Shown here in pieces: positions 37,742 through 64,000 of a stretch of DNA of 64,000 bases. The number at the start of each line of letters is the position of its first letter. The stretch's first letter is position 1. The notes under the pieces are model-generated. The model did not search any database, was not told where the DNA came from, and saw nothing but the letters and a program-made list of their open reading frames with translations. Source of the DNA: Syngnathus acus (Eukaryota > Chordata > Actinopteri > Syngnathiformes > Syngnathidae); the NCBI RefSeq assembly GCF_901709675.1, contig NC_051105.1, positions 4,641,104 through 4,705,103 of the forward strand. The letters are read 5' to 3'. The position numbers were made by a program, and so were the translations under genes.

Positions 37742-38210
37742 ACCATGATATTTCCCTAATAAAGTGGCCTGTTATTAGGTACACTTGAAAATGGCGGTGT
37801 ACCTAATGTAGTGTCCGTGTGATTCCCTCGTTAAGTGCACCTGCGTGAAAAGTTTTAGCTCCTTTTACGTTCTGCAGGAGCTAAAACTTTTCACGCAGGT
37901 GCGCTTAACGAGGGTCACTTGGAAAACGTATTGGAACGCGGCCCCGAGGACTAGAGCTTGACACCTGTGACCTTTGACCATGATATTTCCCTAATAAAGT
38001 GGCCTGTTATTAGGTACACTTGAAAATGGCGGTGTACCTAATGGAGTGTCTGTGTGATTCCCTCGTTAAGTGCACCTGCGTGAAAAGTTTTAGCTCTCGC
38101 AGAACGTGAAAGGAGCTAAAACTTTTCACGCAGGTGCGCTTAACGAGGGTCACTTGGAAAACATGTTGGAACGTGGCCCTTCGAGGACTGGAGGTCGACA
38201 CCCCTGGTTT
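37742..38210. repeat. Tandem compound units: Tc1-like end plus fold-back copies 2 and 3
   Basis: Two further fold-back copies (about 37821-37972 and 38055-38207) lie at a period of about 235 bases. Between them is a segment reading AATAAAGTGGCCTGTTATTAGG, then GTACACTTGAAAATGGCGGTGTACC, itself an inverted repeat and similar to fish Tc1-type ends as I recall them. Copies 2 and 3 lack the outer part of the left arm. Confidence 0.7.
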
Positions 38211-38790
38211 AAGTGAAAAGTGCCACACCCTCCCTCACCCCCACTTTCTGATTGGCTGTTTGATCTGTGACATCACTTGGACACTCCATTAGGTACACCG
38301 CCATTTTCAAGTGTACCTAATAACAGGCCAGTTCATTAGGGAAAAATCATGGCCAAGGCTTAACTGAAAGTGAAAAGTGCCACACCCGCCCTCACCCCCA
38401 CTTTCTGATTGGCTGTTTGATCTGTGACATCACACAGACACTCCTTTAGGTACGCCGCCATTTTCATGTGTACCTAATAACAGGCCAGTTCATTAGGGAA
38501 AAATCATGGCCAAAGCTGAACTGAAAATGAAAAGTACCACACCCGCCCTCACCCCCACTTTCTGATTGGCTGTTTGATCTGTGACGTCACACAGACACTC
38601 CTTTAGGTACGCCGCCATTTTCATGTGTACCTAATAACAGGCCACTTCATTAGGGAAAAATCATGGCCAAAGCTGAACTGAAAGTGAAAAGTGCCACACC
38701 CGCCCTCACCCCCACCTCCTGATTGGCTGGTTGATCTGTGACGTCACACGGACACTCCATTAGGTACACCACCATTTTCAGGTGTAACCC
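38209..38790. repeat. Four tandem units of about 157 bp, inverted relative to the left half
   Basis: Units begin near 38209, 38362, 38518 and 38676. Each holds AAAAGTGCCACACCCGCC, CTTTCTGATTGGCTG, GGTAC.CCGCCATTTTCA and CCTAATAACAGGCCA. The last part is the reverse complement of the segment at 37742-37811 and 37973-38045, so the block is a large imperfect inverted structure. The fourth unit is truncated. Confidence 0.75.
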
Positions 38791-39379
38791 TAACCCTAAT
38801 AACTTTATGCATTTTTTGTACGTGTCAAGAATGTATATTTGACTACTGGCTCTTTATTTTGGGGGTCACCAACACATATTACACAACGTAAAACACATAT
38901 ACATATTGTCATATAAAGCAGTTAACCAAATGTCAGATTTTTGTTTTCCTGCCCAAAAAAATAAAAACAAGGAATAAAACACCAGACAAGTTTTAACAGG
39001 TTTTAATGTTTATTAAAAAAAAAATAATAATAAAAGTAAATTTCAAACCAGCAATCTAATGTGAAATTGCAGTAGATATATTGGAATAAATTTAGGCGTA
39101 TATATGCATACACGTTATTTTAAGTGTTGAAAAATAAAGATTACCCAAAGAGAAGCATAATCTCCCCGTTGTTGCATAACGGCGAATCCCTTCATGCAAT
39201 AAAGTTAGCCGTTAGCTTGGAGAAAGCGCGCATAAAAGAAGTGGCGTTGCAGTGAGTGCTTCTTTCTTTCCTTGGCAAATCGTAAATCTACATTCTGGCT
39301 TATATAGTTGACGCCAGGAGGGAGACGCAACCGTTCACTGACTGATCCGCTGATGCACGGGAAGGAAGCCAGTTGACCC

Positions 39380-39740
39380 ATTGACTCATTCGCGAACGGG
39401 AAAGTCAGGATTCGTTCCCTCACTGATCCGTTCTCGCGATGAACTGGAAATGCAAATCACTCACTCACTCACTGACTCGTTTACTCACAGATCAATTCGG
39501 TGAGTAAACAGGAAATGCAATTCACAACTCGTTTGTGAAGGGGAAGTGACGTCATTTTCTTCTTCGTTTTGTTTTACGGGGAGGTGGCACCAGCTTCAAT
39601 GCGCATTACCGACACCTACTGGTTGAAGTCATATGAACTGAAAAAAGAACGAATCTCTATAGGAAGTTATTCGTTCACTCTCGTTCACTGAAAAGATTCG
39701 GTCTTTTGAACGAATCGTTCACTCACGAGCCAACACTAGC
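39380..39740. repeat. Dispersed repeat with ACTCACTCACTGACTCG / CGAATCGTTCACTCA motifs
   Basis: Rich in short repeated and inverted words (GATCCG, TCACTCAC, AACGAATC). Resembles a common fish interspersed sequence; class not resolved. The rest of 38800-40137 is AT-rich with nothing I can support apart from G runs (39889-39897, 39919-39925). Confidence 0.5.
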
Positions 39741-40137
39741 ACACAGCACAGACAGAGCAGGCGATAAAAAGTGCAGTGGGACACCATGGAAAAATATTGA
39801 ACAAATATTATAATAATATAATATTATACTATTGATAATATTGAACTTTTTTTTTTTTTTTTTGTTTTCTCTAATGTTAATAACATGGGGGGGGGCGCAA
39901 AATGTTTTCTTCTCCCTGGGGGGGGCATCACAGAAAATAATTGAGAAGCACTGGCGTAGGAGGACATCCAGCCAATCACCTTTCAGGATCTCAAACAGCT
40001 GGAATGCTACTATCATCTTTGACATTTTCTTTATTTTTTTAATCTCTTTACAGAGGGACACAAGGAACATTGACCAAAATTGTCCACATGCATGATTCGT
40101 CTTTTCTTTTCCCTAATAATAACAACACATGTAGGGA

Positions 40138-40143
40138 TTTATT
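40138..40143 (-). terminator. Candidate CASK polyadenylation signal
   Basis: TTTATT on the plus strand (AATAAA on minus), about 310 bases after the CASK stop. Other candidates lie further on (about 40029-40036), so the true 3'UTR may be longer. Confidence 0.4.
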
Positions 40144-40454
40144 TAGAAAGTTCAAGACAGTGTCAGTGGCGTGAGAAGATTTAAAAAAAAAAAAAAAAAA
40201 AAGTAGGAGGAGGGATGAATAAATAACGAGGGCCGAAGCATGTTTGTGTGCTTTTTCTTTTTTCCAGTCAGATGGGTCCACCCACTTTGGCAATCAGGGG
40301 GGGTACTTGTCTCTTGAAAAGAAACACCTAGTAAAAAAGGTCCTAGCCGGCCAGTACAGACAGACAATATTCATTTTGTAGTACAACACCACGATGACGA
40401 TGGTGAGGTGGTCTGGGGCGACGATGGTGATGGCGTTGGGCGGGCGACTTGGCT

Positions 40455-63715
<23,261 letters not shown>

Positions 63716-64000
63716 CTGTGATACACACAAACGCAGACACACACGCATGCAAAGCGAAGATCAGCGTGATCAAGAAATATACTCTCCAAAAATTGTGATA
63801 ATGCGCTAGTTTGTCGAAAAAGACCAATGAATGTCTTCCATTTGTCATCACGAGAAAAAGTGTGAATTGTGAAGAAGGTATTGGGATGAAATGTAAGTTA
63901 TGTTGTTTTGGGACATTTGCTTTCAGAATCACAATTCTGAAAACATGATGCAGACAAAATATAGCGTAACACTCGGAAATATACCTTACAAAATAAAATT

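Noticed and set aside
37527-38790. Regular repeats suggesting a CRISPR array
   Set aside because: Vertebrate nuclear DNA, repeats of 157-235 bp that are palindromic transposon pieces, with no spacers.
38784-38806. AACCCTAACCCTAATAAC as an interstitial telomere
   Set aside because: Only two TTAGGG-type units; fits a chance change at the end of the truncated repeat unit.

Overview
The window is a piece of a vertebrate nuclear genome, almost certainly a spiny-rayed (percomorph-type) teleost fish. Genes are split by GT-AG introns, introns are short, the proteins are closest to vertebrate orthologues I recognise, and the non-coding DNA holds fish-type MITEs, a Tc1-like relic and a tRNA-SINE-like piece. 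I cannot name the species.

Layout, left to right: (1) 266-10675, plus strand: the C-terminal 1,499 codons of USP9X, including the whole catalytic domain; the 5' part lies left of the window. (2) 12900-14513, minus strand: a complete, intron-containing RPL8 with a 5'TOP leader. (3) 16704-27743, plus: complete DDX3X, with a 3'UTR that probably reaches 30395. (4) 32871-35889, plus: NYX (nyctalopin), complete after joining a small signal-peptide exon. (5) 40455-63715, minus: CASK, from the middle of the CaM-kinase-like domain to the stop; its first exons lie right of the window. (6) 59250-60703, plus: a GPR34-type P2Y-like receptor with one intron, nested in a 7.3-kb CASK intron.

The order USP9X - DDX3X - NYX - CASK(GPR34) is the human Xp11.4 order, so this is an ancient conserved block. 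RPL8 (human chromosome 8) is an extra gene between USP9X and DDX3X. The genes are not an operon: deubiquitination (USP9X), ribosome (RPL8), RNA helicase (DDX3X), retinal synapse (NYX), synaptic/junction scaffold (CASK), lysophospholipid receptor (GPR34). In all five multi-exon gene models where it could be checked, exon phases add up exactly, which is the main support for the splice sites.

The intergenic and intronic parts carry two near-identical 175-bp TA-flanked MITEs in opposite orientation (USP9X and DDX3X introns), a hAT-type MITE with a perfect 8-bp target duplication in the GPR34 intron, and a 1.3-kb block of nested fold-back repeats (37527-38790). I see no wholly new biological system. 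The most interesting things are a set of small phase-compatible candidate cassette exons in USP9X, DDX3X and CASK, a receptor lacking the usual TM7 tyrosine, and the fold-back repeat block.
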